Positions 46,072 to 55,101 of a stretch of 64,000 bases of DNA are shown piece after piece. The DNA is taken from positions 92,911 to 156,910 of the forward strand of contig CACIPQ010000002.1 in NCBI GenBank assembly GCA_902588585.1, read 5' to 3'. A program made the position numbers and the translations under genes. The notes under the pieces were generated by a model. It saw nothing but the letters and a program-made list of their open reading frames with translations. It was not told where the DNA came from and did not search any database. The first letter of the stretch is position 1. Every line of letters starts with the position of its first letter. The stretch comes from an uncultured Pelagibacteraceae bacterium. Its GTDB lineage: Bacteria > Pseudomonadota > Alphaproteobacteria > Pelagibacterales > Pelagibacteraceae.

Positions 46072-46704
46072 TTAACTTGATAACATTAAACCGAACAACA
46101 CTATCCATACAGCTAGAAGAAAGTGCCAGTAAGTTCCACAGATTTCAATTTGATGGTTTATATCTTTTTTATCATTATTTTTTTTCAAAAATTTTGCAGT
46201 TGTCTTTCCCCAAAAATATATGCCGCCTATTAAGTGAAGGCCGTGTAGGGTTGTAAATAGGTAGAAAAAAGCATTCGCTACATTTGTAGTGGCATAGTAA
46301 CCCGTACTCATAAGTTGATACCAAACTATCAATTGACCGATTAAAAAAGCATATGCCAGAAAACCAATAAAATATAATCCATTTTTCGTTCTTTCGTACA
46401 AATCTTTTTTTGAATAATTTTCAGTCAGATAAAATACGATACTGCTTAAAATTAGAATTCCTGTATTTAACCAAAGCAACCAAGGTTCTGGCATATTTTT
46501 CCAATCGCTAACCAGCATACGATCGGAGTAAGCAACAATAAATAAAGAAAACAATACTATGCTAACAGCCATTATTGTTCTTAAACCTACCTTATATTTG
46601 CTTAAACTTAATGTCTGACCTTCGTGCTTATTATCAGATTCGATTTGTCCTTTTTCCCAAGGTTTTTCAGCTAATAATCCAAAAATATTTTTTGCTTTGC
46701 TCAC
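46072..46704 (-). CDS. Second cytochrome c oxidase subunit III-like protein
   Basis: 210-residue COX3-fold protein: MPEPWLLWLNTGILILSSIV, LIGQLIVWYQLMSTGYY, FYLFTTLHGLHLIGGIYFW and GTYWHFLLAVWIVLFGLML. The hydrophilic N terminus includes FGLLAEKPWEKGQ. It overlaps coxA by 4 bp (ATGA). Two subunit III-type genes after subunit I recall the CoxMNOP oxidase of Bradyrhizobium. Confidence 0.88.
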   Translation of the reverse strand: MSKAKNIFGLLAEKPWEKGQIESDNKHEGQTLSLSKYKVGLRTIMAVSIVLFSLFIVAYSDRMLVSDWKNMPEPWLLWLNTGILILSSIVFYLTENYSKKDLYERTKNGLYFIGFLAYAFLIGQLIVWYQLMSTGYYATTNVANAFFYLFTTLHGLHLIGGIYFWGKTTAKFLKKNNDKKDINHQIEICGTYWHFLLAVWIVLFGLMLSS

Positions 46705-48530
46705 GTTTTTTCAACTTTCGCCCCTATTATTTCACTTGGAGGCTGATTCTGAGGAATATAATCCTCTTTAGCCCCTGGAACGCTAAAATCGTAAGCCCAT
46801 CGATAAACTTTTGGAGTTTCTTTACCCCAATTCCCATGCTCAGGAGGCATTTGGGGTGTTTGCCATTCCAAAGAGTTTGCTTTCCACGGATTTTTTTCTG
46901 CTTTTTTTCCTAAACGCACACTTGTGATTAAATTATATAAAAATACAAGTTGAGCCGCTCCAACAATTAAAGCAGCAATAGTTATAAACTGGTTTAATAA
47001 TAAAGTAGATGTTTCAATATACGGACTGTCATAAATTTCGAAATAACGCCTTGGAACACCAACAAAGCCCTGATAATGCATTGGGAAATAAATTGCATAT
47101 GAACCGACAAATGTTATCCAAAAGTGAATTTTTCCAAGAGTTTCGTCCATCATTCTTCCTGTTATCAATGGATACCAGTGATATATAGCACCAAAAACTA
47201 CTAGTATAGGAGCAATTCCCATTACCATGTGAAAATGAGCAACTACAAAGTATGTATCAGATAACGGAACATCAACTGTAACATTTCCTAAAAATAATCC
47301 AGTTAAACCACCGTTCAAAAATGTAACTATAAATGCTAATGAAAATAGCATTGGAAGAGAAAGTTGAATATTTCCTTTCCAAAGAGTTAAAATCCAATTG
47401 TAAACTTTTATAGCTGTAGGAACAGCTATAATTAATGTTGTAGTTGCAAAAAAGAATCCAAACCATGGGTTCATTCCGCTAACATACATGTGGTGGGCCC
47501 AAACAAAGAAACTTAGCGCACCAATTCCAACTATCGCCCAAACCATCATACGATAACCAAAAATTGTTTTTCTAGCATGAACGGATAGAAGATCTGAAAC
47601 TATTCCAAATGCAGGCAAGGCTACAATATAAACCTCTGGATGACCAAAGAACCAGAACAGATGTTGGAATAAAATTGGACTTCCTCCATCATAGCTTAAT
47701 TTTTCACCCAGCGATACCATTGCTGGCATAAAGAAACTAGTTCCAATTAAACTATCTAATGTCATCATTAAGCAACCAACCAATAAAGCAGGAAAAGCTA
47801 ACATGGCAAGAACGGTTGCTGTAAAAATTCCCCAAATTGTAAGTGGTAATCTCATTAAAGTCATTCCTCTTGCTCTTAATTGTAAAACTGTAATTATGTA
47901 ATTTAATCCACCCATAGTGAATCCGGCTACAAACAATATTAAAGAGATCAACATTAATATAATCCCCATATCACTACCTGGTGTCCCCGCAGTAATTGCT
48001 TGTGGTGGATAGAGAGTCCATCCAGCTCCAGTCGGACCACCTGGTACAAAAAAGCTTGCTAATAAAACTAAGACCGCAACAACAAAAGCCCAATAGCTAA
48101 GCATGTTAACATATGGGAAAGCCATATCTCTAGAACCACACATAAGAGGAATTAATAAATTTCCAAAACCTCCTAAAAATAAAGCAGTTAATAAATAAAT
48201 TACCATTATCATTCCATGCATAGTAACAAATTGGTAATAAGCAGCGGGTTCTAACCAACCCAAACCTGGAAAGGCCAACTGGATTCTCATTATCCAAGAT
48301 AATACTAGGCCTAAAAGTCCAGTTCCTATCGCTGTTAATGCATATTGAATTCCAATATATTTTGCATCTTGAGAAAAAACATAAGTTGTCCACCAACTGT
48401 GGGAATGGTAAAGATCCTGATCTGGTAACTCTGATTCAGGAACTGCATCAATATCAGGTGTACTAACCGACGATGCATCGGAGACATAATCTGACTTGGC
48501 TTCTATCTTGTGTTCGTATTCATCTGACAT
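46701..48530 (-). CDS. coxA: Cytochrome c oxidase subunit I
   Basis: Catalytic heme-copper subunit, 609 residues. Low-spin heme ligands are in VTMHGMIM and VAHFHMVMG. CuB ligands and the His-Tyr crosslink lie in FWFFGHPEVYIVALPAFG and WAHHMY. The Glu of HPEVY marks a type A1 proton pump. It carries unusually long hydrophilic ends: about 45 N-terminal residues rich in Ser/Asp/Glu and a C-terminal tail with WKANSLEWQTPQMPPEHGNW. Gene order is coxB-coxA-III'-III-IV. Confidence 0.95.
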   Translation of the reverse strand: MSDEYEHKIEAKSDYVSDASSVSTPDIDAVPESELPDQDLYHSHSWWTTYVFSQDAKYIGIQYALTAIGTGLLGLVLSWIMRIQLAFPGLGWLEPAAYYQFVTMHGMIMVIYLLTALFLGGFGNLLIPLMCGSRDMAFPYVNMLSYWAFVVAVLVLLASFFVPGGPTGAGWTLYPPQAITAGTPGSDMGIILMLISLILFVAGFTMGGLNYIITVLQLRARGMTLMRLPLTIWGIFTATVLAMLAFPALLVGCLMMTLDSLIGTSFFMPAMVSLGEKLSYDGGSPILFQHLFWFFGHPEVYIVALPAFGIVSDLLSVHARKTIFGYRMMVWAIVGIGALSFFVWAHHMYVSGMNPWFGFFFATTTLIIAVPTAIKVYNWILTLWKGNIQLSLPMLFSLAFIVTFLNGGLTGLFLGNVTVDVPLSDTYFVVAHFHMVMGIAPILVVFGAIYHWYPLITGRMMDETLGKIHFWITFVGSYAIYFPMHYQGFVGVPRRYFEIYDSPYIETSTLLLNQFITIAALIVGAAQLVFLYNLITSVRLGKKAEKNPWKANSLEWQTPQMPPEHGNWGKETPKVYRWAYDFSVPGAKEDYIPQNQPPSEIIGAKVEKT

Positions 48531-48551
48531 TTTTTTTATCCTTTATATAAT

Positions 48552-49394
48552 TCATTTTGAGCTTTTTGCTAGCTGTAAATTATTATTATTTTTATTTTTT
48601 GCTAACATTTTTTCAAAAGTTATCTGTTTTGCTTCCCATTTTTTGTAATCTTGTTCCTTATCGACTATTACTCGACCACGCATTGCATAATGTCCGGAAC
48701 CACAATACTCAGCACAAAGAACTTCAAAATCTCCCGTTCTGGTTGGTGTTATCCAGTAATAGGTAATTATTCCCGGAACCATATCCATCTTACCTCTAAA
48801 TTGAGGAACATAAAAATTATGTAGAACGTCAATGGTTCTTAACTCAAACTTAACTGGTCGATCTAATAAGAGATGAAGCTCGTCTCCATCAACCAAACGA
48901 TCATCTTTTCCATTAGGATCTTCCAAAATTAAACCAAAAGGATTTTCATCATTTATATATCTAATATCTGTCTTTCCTAAAATTCCATCATTGCCAGGCA
49001 GCCTATATTTCCATCCCCACTGATAGGCAAAAACTTCTACTTTGTAAGCATTTTCTGGTACCGTTACATAACTGTTCCAGACCACTAAACCTGGAGCTAA
49101 CAATGCGGCTACACCTAAAGTAGTTATCCAAGTTAGTCTGGCTTCTAATTTTTTATCTTCTGGCTTATATTCTGCTCTTCTTTCTTTCTTATAAGCGAAC
49201 TTCCAAACACAGTATGAAACAAACAGGCATATAACTACAAAAACAAAGCCGGTTATCCAAAAAGTTAAAATTATAGTATCATCCATTCCGCCCCAATTTG
49301 ATGCAACTTCAGTCCACCACCAAGGTGACCAAAAGTGAAATACTACAGATCCAACTGTTATTAATAAAAAAACTATTGCTACTGTTATTGGCAT
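48552..49394 (-). CDS. coxB: Cytochrome c oxidase subunit II
   Basis: Carries the CuA centre that accepts electrons from cytochrome c. 280 residues, two N-terminal helices, then the cupredoxin domain. The CuA set is present: His in DVLHNFYVPQFRGKMDMVPG and CAEYCGSGHYAMRG (C-x3-C-x3-H-x2-M). An aromatic entry motif VFAYQWGWKYRLPG precedes them. No fused heme c domain. Confidence 0.95.
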   Translation of the reverse strand: MPITVAIVFLLITVGSVVFHFWSPWWWTEVASNWGGMDDTIILTFWITGFVFVVICLFVSYCVWKFAYKKERRAEYKPEDKKLEARLTWITTLGVAALLAPGLVVWNSYVTVPENAYKVEVFAYQWGWKYRLPGNDGILGKTDIRYINDENPFGLILEDPNGKDDRLVDGDELHLLLDRPVKFELRTIDVLHNFYVPQFRGKMDMVPGIITYYWITPTRTGDFEVLCAEYCGSGHYAMRGRVIVDKEQDYKKWEAKQITFEKMLAKNKNNNNLQLAKSSK

Positions 49395-49400
49395 ATAATC

Positions 49401-49661
49401 CTAGGCATTCTTTATAATAAAAATTGCAAATAAAATAATTCCAATAACTAAAATATGGTTTCCTAGATCAATCCAGCCTAGCTTCTTGTTTTTTGAGTCT
49501 ATAAGATCTTTCCATCTAAATGGTACTGCTTTTCTTTTAACGGCAATTTCAGCTTCATTTTCATTTTTTTCCAACCTTAACGAAACTGAAAAGAAAACAA
49601 AATAAATGAATAGAATCAAAAAAATGACCAATCCAAGAAGTATTGCGTAAGAGCTACTCAT
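49401..49661 (-). CDS. Small two-helix membrane protein leading the cox operon
   Basis: 86 residues: helix 1 (AILLGLVIFLILFIYFVFFSV), a charged cytoplasmic or periplasmic loop with KRKAVPFRWKDLIDSKNKK, and helix 2 (HILVIGIILFAIFIIKNA). It is the first gene of the operon, 6 bp before coxB. I do not recognise the family. Position suggests an accessory subunit or assembly factor. Confidence 0.75.
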   Translation of the reverse strand: MSSSYAILLGLVIFLILFIYFVFFSVSLRLEKNENEAEIAVKRKAVPFRWKDLIDSKNKKLGWIDLGNHILVIGIILFAIFIIKNA

Positions 49662-49757
49662 GTTTTGAATTTACTATATTCGAGAGCTTAATGCATGTTT
49701 AATAGGTTTTTGCGACACTTTTGCATGGGCCAATTATGCTTAGATTTAAAGGGTAAA
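49662..49757. promoter_or_regulatory. Upstream region of the cox operon
   Basis: 96 bp between the cox operon start and the end of rsmE; it must contain the cox promoter unless transcription reads through from rsmE. The hexamer TGCATG occurs twice, at 49692-49697 and 49722-49727, exactly 30 bp apart (about three helical turns). A short GC-richer tract (TGCGACACTTTTGCATGGGC) lies around the second copy. No convincing -35/-10 pair seen. Confidence 0.35.
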
Positions 49758-50477
49758 TTACTTAAAATTTAAATTGTAACTTAAAATTGTAGTTGCGGCG
49801 ATTGCTGCTGTTTCAGCACGTAAAATATTATTGGCTAGAGAGATAGAAACTGTTCTTTTATGATTAACTATTAATTGTCTTTCATTTTCTGAAAAGTCTC
49901 CTTCTGGTCCAATCAAAATACAAGTAGGATCTTTTTTTGATAATATATTTTTTAAATTACTAGACTTACAATTAATATCACAAAAAATAAGATGCCCATT
50001 CTCTGTGAAGCTTTTTAGAAAAATTTCTAAATCTTGAATTTTTAAAATCTCAGGAACTGAAATTCTATTAGATTGTTCGCTTGCTTCGGTAGCAATTCTT
50101 TTTGCTCTTTCAACATTAATTTCTCTTACAACGCTTCTCTCGCATAAAAGTGGAATAAATTTTTGAATTCCAAGTTCTGTGGTTTTTTGAATCATCATAT
50201 CTTGTGGAATTTTTTTTATAGGAGAAAAAGCTAACCATAAATTATTCTCTTTTTCTTGTGGTCTAGATAATTTTTCAACTTTAAATTCTGTTAATTCTTT
50301 ATCGTGAACAAGGATATTGGCGTCCCACTCGCCATTAAAAGAATTAAAGAGAGAGATTTTGTCACCTTGGTTTAATCTCATAACATTCTTGATATAATGA
50401 GATTGAGTTTTTGAAAGTTTAGAAATAATGCCACTTTTTAATTCTTTAGAATAAAAAAGTCTTGCTTTTGAAGCCAT
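49758..50477 (-). CDS. rsmE: 16S rRNA m3U1498 methyltransferase
   Basis: SPOUT-class rRNA methyltransferase, 239 residues. An N-terminal PUA-like part includes SHYIKNVMRLNQGDKISLF; the knot has LIGPEGDFSENE and VSISLANNILRAETAAIAA. Divergent from the quinone oxidoreductase gene across 21 bp. Confidence 0.94.
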   Translation of the reverse strand: MASKARLFYSKELKSGIISKLSKTQSHYIKNVMRLNQGDKISLFNSFNGEWDANILVHDKELTEFKVEKLSRPQEKENNLWLAFSPIKKIPQDMMIQKTTELGIQKFIPLLCERSVVREINVERAKRIATEASEQSNRISVPEILKIQDLEIFLKSFTENGHLIFCDINCKSSNLKNILSKKDPTCILIGPEGDFSENERQLIVNHKRTVSISLANNILRAETAAIAATTILSYNLNFK

Positions 50478-50498
50478 GAAGAATTTATATAAGTTAAA

Positions 50499-51479
50499 AT
50501 GCCAAAATCAATTATTATTAACAAGCATGGTGGTCCAGAAGTTTTAGAATTGGTAGATGTCAAAATTAGTCCACCTGGTCCAAATCATATTAGAATTAAA
50601 AATTTAGCTATTGGTATAAATTTCATTGATACCTATCATAGAACTGGTCTTTATCCTATCAAGCTTCCTTGTGGTTTAGGAATGGAAGGAGCTGGAATTG
50701 TTGAAGAGGTTGGCTCTAAAGTAAAAAATTTCAGTAAAGGCGATCGGGTAGCTTATGCATCTCCTCCTCTAGGTTCGTACTCTGATGAGAGAGTTATCCC
50801 AGAAAAAATTGCTGTTAAAATACCCGAGGGAGTAACCGATAAAATAGCAGCTAGCATCATGACAAAGGGTTTAACTACTTACTATCTTTTATACAAAACT
50901 TATAAAGTTAGTGCAGGTGAGACAATTTTATTTCATGCGGCAGCTGGAGGAGTTGGTCAGATTTTTTGTCAGTGGGCAAAAAGTCTTGACTGCAAAGTAA
51001 TCGGCACTGTCGGATCAGATAGCAAGGTTGATATTGCAAAAAAAAATGGTTGCGATTTTGTCATAAATTATAATAAGGAAAGTTTTGACAAAAAAGTTCT
51101 AGAAATAACTGAAAACAAAGGGCTTAGTGTTGTTTATGATGGTGTAGGCAAGGACACTTTTGAAAAATCTATTAATTGTTTAAAACCTAGAGGAATGTTG
51201 GTTTCTTTTGGAAATTCTTCTGGATCCTTAGATCCAATAAATGTAAAAAAATATATAGCTGCAAAAAGTCTTTTTTTTACAAGACCAGCACTTACAAATT
51301 ATGTTTCAGAAAGAGAAGAGTTTGAAGAATCAGCTAAAGCATTATTTGAACAAATTAAGTTTGGAAAAGTAAAAATAAAAATTTTTAAGGAATACGCTTT
51401 ATCAGATGCAAGAAAAGCTCATGAAGATCTTGAAGCAAGAAAAATTATAGGTTCTGCTATACTAGTTCCCAATGAATAA
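50499..51479 (+). CDS. NADPH:quinone oxidoreductase, zinc-independent MDR family
   Basis: 326-residue medium-chain dehydrogenase/reductase of the QOR (zeta-crystallin) type. N-terminal NKHGGPEVLELVDV, then GINFIDTYHRTGLYP and GMEGAGIVEEVGSKV; the NADPH site is FHAAAGGVGQIFCQWAKSL. No catalytic-zinc cysteines are apparent. It overlaps the DUF1289 gene by 8 bp. Confidence 0.92.
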   Translation: MPKSIIINKHGGPEVLELVDVKISPPGPNHIRIKNLAIGINFIDTYHRTGLYPIKLPCGLGMEGAGIVEEVGSKVKNFSKGDRVAYASPPLGSYSDERVIPEKIAVKIPEGVTDKIAASIMTKGLTTYYLLYKTYKVSAGETILFHAAAGGVGQIFCQWAKSLDCKVIGTVGSDSKVDIAKKNGCDFVINYNKESFDKKVLEITENKGLSVVYDGVGKDTFEKSINCLKPRGMLVSFGNSSGSLDPINVKKYIAAKSLFFTRPALTNYVSEREEFEESAKALFEQIKFGKVKIKIFKEYALSDARKAHEDLEARKIIGSAILVPNE

Positions 51480-51753
51480 TCTAGAAAATAAAAAAATATT
51501 AAGTCCTTGTATAAGTATTTGCAAAAACGATCCTTCTACAGGTTTTTGCTATGGTTGTGCTAGGACGGATGAAGAAAAAAAAATATGGAAAAATCCAGAT
51601 ACAACAAATTTATGGAAAGAAAAAAATTTAAATATTCTTAAAACTAGAATGAGTGAGTCCCAACTTAAAACTTTTAAGCAGTCATATGAAGAAAAGATTG
51701 AACTTGGAAAGCTAGTTTATTCTAAAAACTTAAAGAATAAACCACAGAATTAA
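51472..51753 (+). CDS. DUF1289 small Cys-rich protein
   Basis: 93 residues. The DUF1289 signature is SPCISICKNDPSTGFCYGCA, four Cys (C-x3-C-x8-C-x2-C) that may bind metal, followed by TDEEKKIWKN. Common near oxidoreductases; function unknown. Its end overlaps the convergent membrane-protein gene by 24 bp. Confidence 0.88.
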   Translation: MNNLENKKILSPCISICKNDPSTGFCYGCARTDEEKKIWKNPDTTNLWKEKNLNILKTRMSESQLKTFKQSYEEKIELGKLVYSKNLKNKPQN

Positions 51754-51921
51754 ACCGACGAACGCCAATATAATTATTAATATTCTTACTCCAAAAAGAT
51801 ATCTGCTCAGATTTTTTGAGTCTTCTATATCTTTTTTATTCCCAGCACCCAATCTAATAACAAGGTAAAATGCCAGTAATAGAATTAATATAATTATAAG
51901 TATGACGGGTTTGCTAAACAT
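51730..51921 (-). CDS. Twin-helix small membrane protein (DUF2909-like pattern)
   Basis: 63 residues: helix 1 (VILIIILILLLAFYLVIRLG), a short polar loop (NKKDIEDSKNLSRYLFGVR), helix 2 (ILIIILAFVGLILWFIL). Layout resembles DUF2909 twin-transmembrane proteins often found near oxidase genes, but the match is by pattern only. Last of three small membrane-protein genes on this strand. Confidence 0.65.
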   Translation of the reverse strand: MFSKPVILIIILILLLAFYLVIRLGAGNKKDIEDSKNLSRYLFGVRILIIILAFVGLILWFIL

Positions 51922-51923
51922 AA

Positions 51924-52025
51924 TTAACTCGAAGTCATTATAATAGGCAAAAACAAACCTAATGCATATAGAAGAATTATTACTATAGAAGCGATTATAA
52001 AGGCTCTAACAGCATTAATTTTCAT
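51924..52025 (-). CDS. Possible 33-residue single-helix membrane microprotein
   Basis: A short ORF reading MKINAVRAFIIASIVIILL then YALGLFLPIIMTSS. It fills the space between the DUF2721 gene (5 bp upstream) and the twin-helix gene (2 bp downstream) in the same direction. It has one hydrophobic helix after a basic N terminus. In a genome with almost no spare DNA, a 108-bp interval occupied by an intact ORF is suggestive, but chance cannot be excluded. Confidence 0.5.
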   Translation of the reverse strand: MKINAVRAFIIASIVIILLYALGLFLPIIMTSS

Positions 52026-52030
52026 AAAAA

Positions 52031-52435
52031 TTAATCCTCATCTATTTTCATGTCAGATAAATGGAGTTTTAAGGCTCTTGTTGAAACAAAAATTTCTCCA
52101 AGATAAAGAACTATTGATAAAAACAAGGACAAGCAACACAGACCAAATATCAATCTGGCATAAAAAATTAAATCTAAATATAAAGCAAATACTGTTAGCA
52201 TATCAAAAAGAAAAGCTAGCCCGGCTAAACCGATTGCATACTTTAGATTAACACTTCTATGACTTAAATTCTTAAGCTGTTTTTTCCACTCTGGCGGTAT
52301 GTGTTTTTCAAATACATATTCATCATGAAGTTTTCTGATTAAAGCACTTAAAGTGTGAAACCTAGTATTATAAACACCCATGATAAGAGCCATGGCTGGA
52401 AACATTAATGCTGCTACCGTGTAATCTATATTCAT
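52031..52435 (-). CDS. DUF2721 membrane protein
   Basis: 134 residues with helices near both ends: VAALMFPAMALIMGVYNTRF at the N terminus, then a cytoplasmic stretch with LHDEYVFEKHIPPEWKKQL, then two further helices (FLFDMLTVFALYLDLIFYA and LIFGLCCLSLFLSIVLYLG). Fits DUF2721; function unknown. Divergent from ubiA over 52 bp. Confidence 0.8.
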   Translation of the reverse strand: MNIDYTVAALMFPAMALIMGVYNTRFHTLSALIRKLHDEYVFEKHIPPEWKKQLKNLSHRSVNLKYAIGLAGLAFLFDMLTVFALYLDLIFYARLIFGLCCLSLFLSIVLYLGEIFVSTRALKLHLSDMKIDED

Positions 52436-52487
52436 ATCGAATCAAATTGATTATGTATTTAGTGTTTGATATTTACAAGAACTAATA

Positions 52488-53354
52488 ATGTCCTTTCATC
52501 TTAAAAATTTCATTAATGTCACAAGACTAAACAAACCTGTTGGCTTTCTATTGTTATTCTGGCCATGTACATGGGGATTATCTCTGGCTCTGTATTTTGA
52601 GAGAAATTTCAATACTTTTTTTTATTATTTTTTTCTTTTTTTTTGTGGATCAGTACTCATGAGAAGTGCTGGATGTATAGTAAACGATATTGTTGATGAA
52701 AAAATAGATAAAAAAGTTTCTAGAACAAAAAACAGGCCTATTGCTTCTGGCTCGTTGAGCAAAAATACTGCCTGGATGTACGTTTTGATTTTATGTTCCC
52801 TGGCCTTTTTAGTTTTAATTCAATTTAATTTTTTAACTATATGCCTTGGAATGTTTTCTATGATATTTGCATTCTCTTATCCTTTTATGAAGAGGTATAC
52901 ATACTGGCCACAATTATTTTTAGGTTTTACATTTAACTGGGGGCTAATAATGGCGTGGACCTCTATAACAAATGAAATCTCTTATTTACCAATACTTCTT
53001 TATATAGGGGCCATATTTTGGACACTAGGGTATGACACCATTTATGGTGTACAAGATATTTCAGACGATGAAGTAATAGGAGTAAAATCTACAGCAATTA
53101 AATTTAAAAATAATCTTAACTTATTTGTAATAAGTTGTTATTTGATAAGCTCAGTTGCAATAATGTTTGTCATGATAAATTTAAAAATTAACTATTCATC
53201 AATCTTTCTATTATTTTTTATTTCTACTCTACTTTATCAAATAAAAATTTTTCAAATTAACAATGCCTTTAGTTGTCTTAAAGCTTTTAAAATTAACAAT
53301 TTGTCTGGCCTTATGGTTTTTTTGAGTTTTTTTTTATTAACAATTAAAATCTAA
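52488..53354 (+). CDS. ubiA: 4-hydroxybenzoate polyprenyltransferase
   Basis: Membrane prenyltransferase of ubiquinone synthesis, 288 residues. NKPVGFLLLFWPCTWGLSLA precedes the first Asp-rich motif NDIVDEKIDKKVSRTKNRPI, and the second is YDTIYGVQDISDDEVIGVKS. Its stop overlaps the msbA start by 1 bp, so it leads the lipid A/Kdo operon. Confidence 0.94.
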   Translation: MSFHLKNFINVTRLNKPVGFLLLFWPCTWGLSLALYFERNFNTFFYYFFLFFCGSVLMRSAGCIVNDIVDEKIDKKVSRTKNRPIASGSLSKNTAWMYVLILCSLAFLVLIQFNFLTICLGMFSMIFAFSYPFMKRYTYWPQLFLGFTFNWGLIMAWTSITNEISYLPILLYIGAIFWTLGYDTIYGVQDISDDEVIGVKSTAIKFKNNLNLFVISCYLISSVAIMFVMINLKINYSSIFLLFFISTLLYQIKIFQINNAFSCLKAFKINNLSGLMVFLSFFLLTIKI

Positions 53355-55099
53355 TGAAGTTAAAAGAAGTCATAACTATCGTAAAAAGATTGTACAAAGA
53401 GTACACCAAAAAATATTTGGGCAAAATAATTATAGCTTTAATTCTGTCTGTAGTTGTTGCGGGATCAACTTCTTCAATTGCATGGTTACTGGATCCAGCA
53501 GTTAAAAAGATATTTATTGATCAAGATAAAACATTTGCTATCTTTATTCCTATTTTAGTAATTCTTGCCTTTGCAGGAAAAGGTATCTCATTATATTTTG
53601 CAAGATTAATTGTTATTGTTCTAGGAAATAGAATAAAACAAGCTCTTCAAAATAAAATGACAAACAATATTCTTTTGTCAGATTCTCAAACTATAGAATC
53701 AAAACATACCGGAAAATATATATCTACATTTTTATATGACGTTAACATGGTTCAAGAACTAGTGAGTACAGGAGTGCTAAATATCATGAAAGATAGTTTG
53801 ACCCTTATCACTTTGGTCTGTTTGATGTTCTATCAAAATTGGAAGTTAGCAATATTTTCTCTGATCATGATGCCTTTGGCTGCTATAGTTGCAAAGTCTC
53901 TTGGAAAAAGAATGGGAAAGGCTGCTACTGCAAGCGTAATTTCATCTGGAAACTTTACTACTCTCCTTTCAGAAATTTTAAGGGGCTCAAAAATAATAAA
54001 GATTTACCAAAGAGAAGATTTTGAAAAAAATAGAAGCTCCGAAGCAATCAAGCATTTAACTGATACTCAAATTAAAATTGGAAAAGTTCAAATTAGAGCT
54101 GCGCCTATAATGGAAACTTTAACAGGATTTATGATAGCAGGTTTCATTTATTATGCGGGAATTTTAATTGCTCAGGGAGAGATTGGTATAAATAACTTTT
54201 TTTCATTTCTCGCAGCCATGATGCTCGCTTATCAACCTGTAAGGTCATTAGCTACGGTTAATATGTTGATTTATCAAGGAGCTGCAGCCGCTGAAAGAGT
54301 TTTCAAAATAATAGATAGAGAAATTAAAATAAAAGATGAAAATAAATTTCCAGAACTTAAAATTAAAAAATCTAACATAAAATTTGAAGATGTAAGCTTT
54401 CAGTATCAAACTGGAAAGGAAAGAGCTGTAAAAAATATAAATATTGATATTCAAGGAGAAAAAATTACTGCTTTGGTTGGACACAGCGGAGCAGGTAAAA
54501 GTACAATATTAAACCTAATACCAAGATTTTACGAACCACAAAATGGAAGAATAATTGTTGATGATCAAGAAATTAATAAAATTTCACTAAATTCTTTAAG
54601 AAAAAAAATATCTTTAGTCAGTCAAGACGTTATTCTTTTTGATGATAGTATTGAAAACAACATTAAATATGCAAAATTAGACGCAAAAGATAATGAAATA
54701 AAAGAAGCTTGTAAACTTGCTGCGGCAGATGAGTTTATTCAAAAATTACCTGAAAAATACAAAACTATAATTGGTGAAAATGGTGTCCGTTTATCTGGTG
54801 GCCAAAAACAAAGAATATCAATAGCAAGAGCCATATTAAAAAATTCGCCAATAATTTTATTAGATGAAGCAACATCGTCTTTGGATTCTGAATCAGAGGA
54901 AAAGGTTCAAAATGCAATATTTAATTTAACAAAAAATAGAACAACTTTGGTTATAGCTCACAGATTATCAACTATAAATAAGGCCAACAAAATCATTGTC
55001 ATGAAAGAAGGCGAGGTTCTTCAATCTGGAACTCATAGTGAACTATTAAAAACTTCAAAGGAGTACGAAAATCTTTATAAAAAACAAATAATGCATTAG
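53354..55099 (+). CDS. msbA: MsbA-like lipid A/lipid flippase ABC transporter
   Basis: 581-residue half transporter, six N-terminal helices followed by the ATPase. Walker A is GHSGAGKST, signature LSGGQKQRISIARA, Walker B IILLDEATSSLD, then the H-loop IAHRLST. Next to waaA-lpxK-lpxL, so flipping of lipid A core is the natural role. Confidence 0.92.
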   Translation: MKLKEVITIVKRLYKEYTKKYLGKIIIALILSVVVAGSTSSIAWLLDPAVKKIFIDQDKTFAIFIPILVILAFAGKGISLYFARLIVIVLGNRIKQALQNKMTNNILLSDSQTIESKHTGKYISTFLYDVNMVQELVSTGVLNIMKDSLTLITLVCLMFYQNWKLAIFSLIMMPLAAIVAKSLGKRMGKAATASVISSGNFTTLLSEILRGSKIIKIYQREDFEKNRSSEAIKHLTDTQIKIGKVQIRAAPIMETLTGFMIAGFIYYAGILIAQGEIGINNFFSFLAAMMLAYQPVRSLATVNMLIYQGAAAAERVFKIIDREIKIKDENKFPELKIKKSNIKFEDVSFQYQTGKERAVKNINIDIQGEKITALVGHSGAGKSTILNLIPRFYEPQNGRIIVDDQEINKISLNSLRKKISLVSQDVILFDDSIENNIKYAKLDAKDNEIKEACKLAAADEFIQKLPEKYKTIIGENGVRLSGGQKQRISIARAILKNSPIILLDEATSSLDSESEEKVQNAIFNLTKNRTTLVIAHRLSTINKANKIIVMKEGEVLQSGTHSELLKTSKEYENLYKKQIMH

Positions 55100-55101
55100 G
55101 G

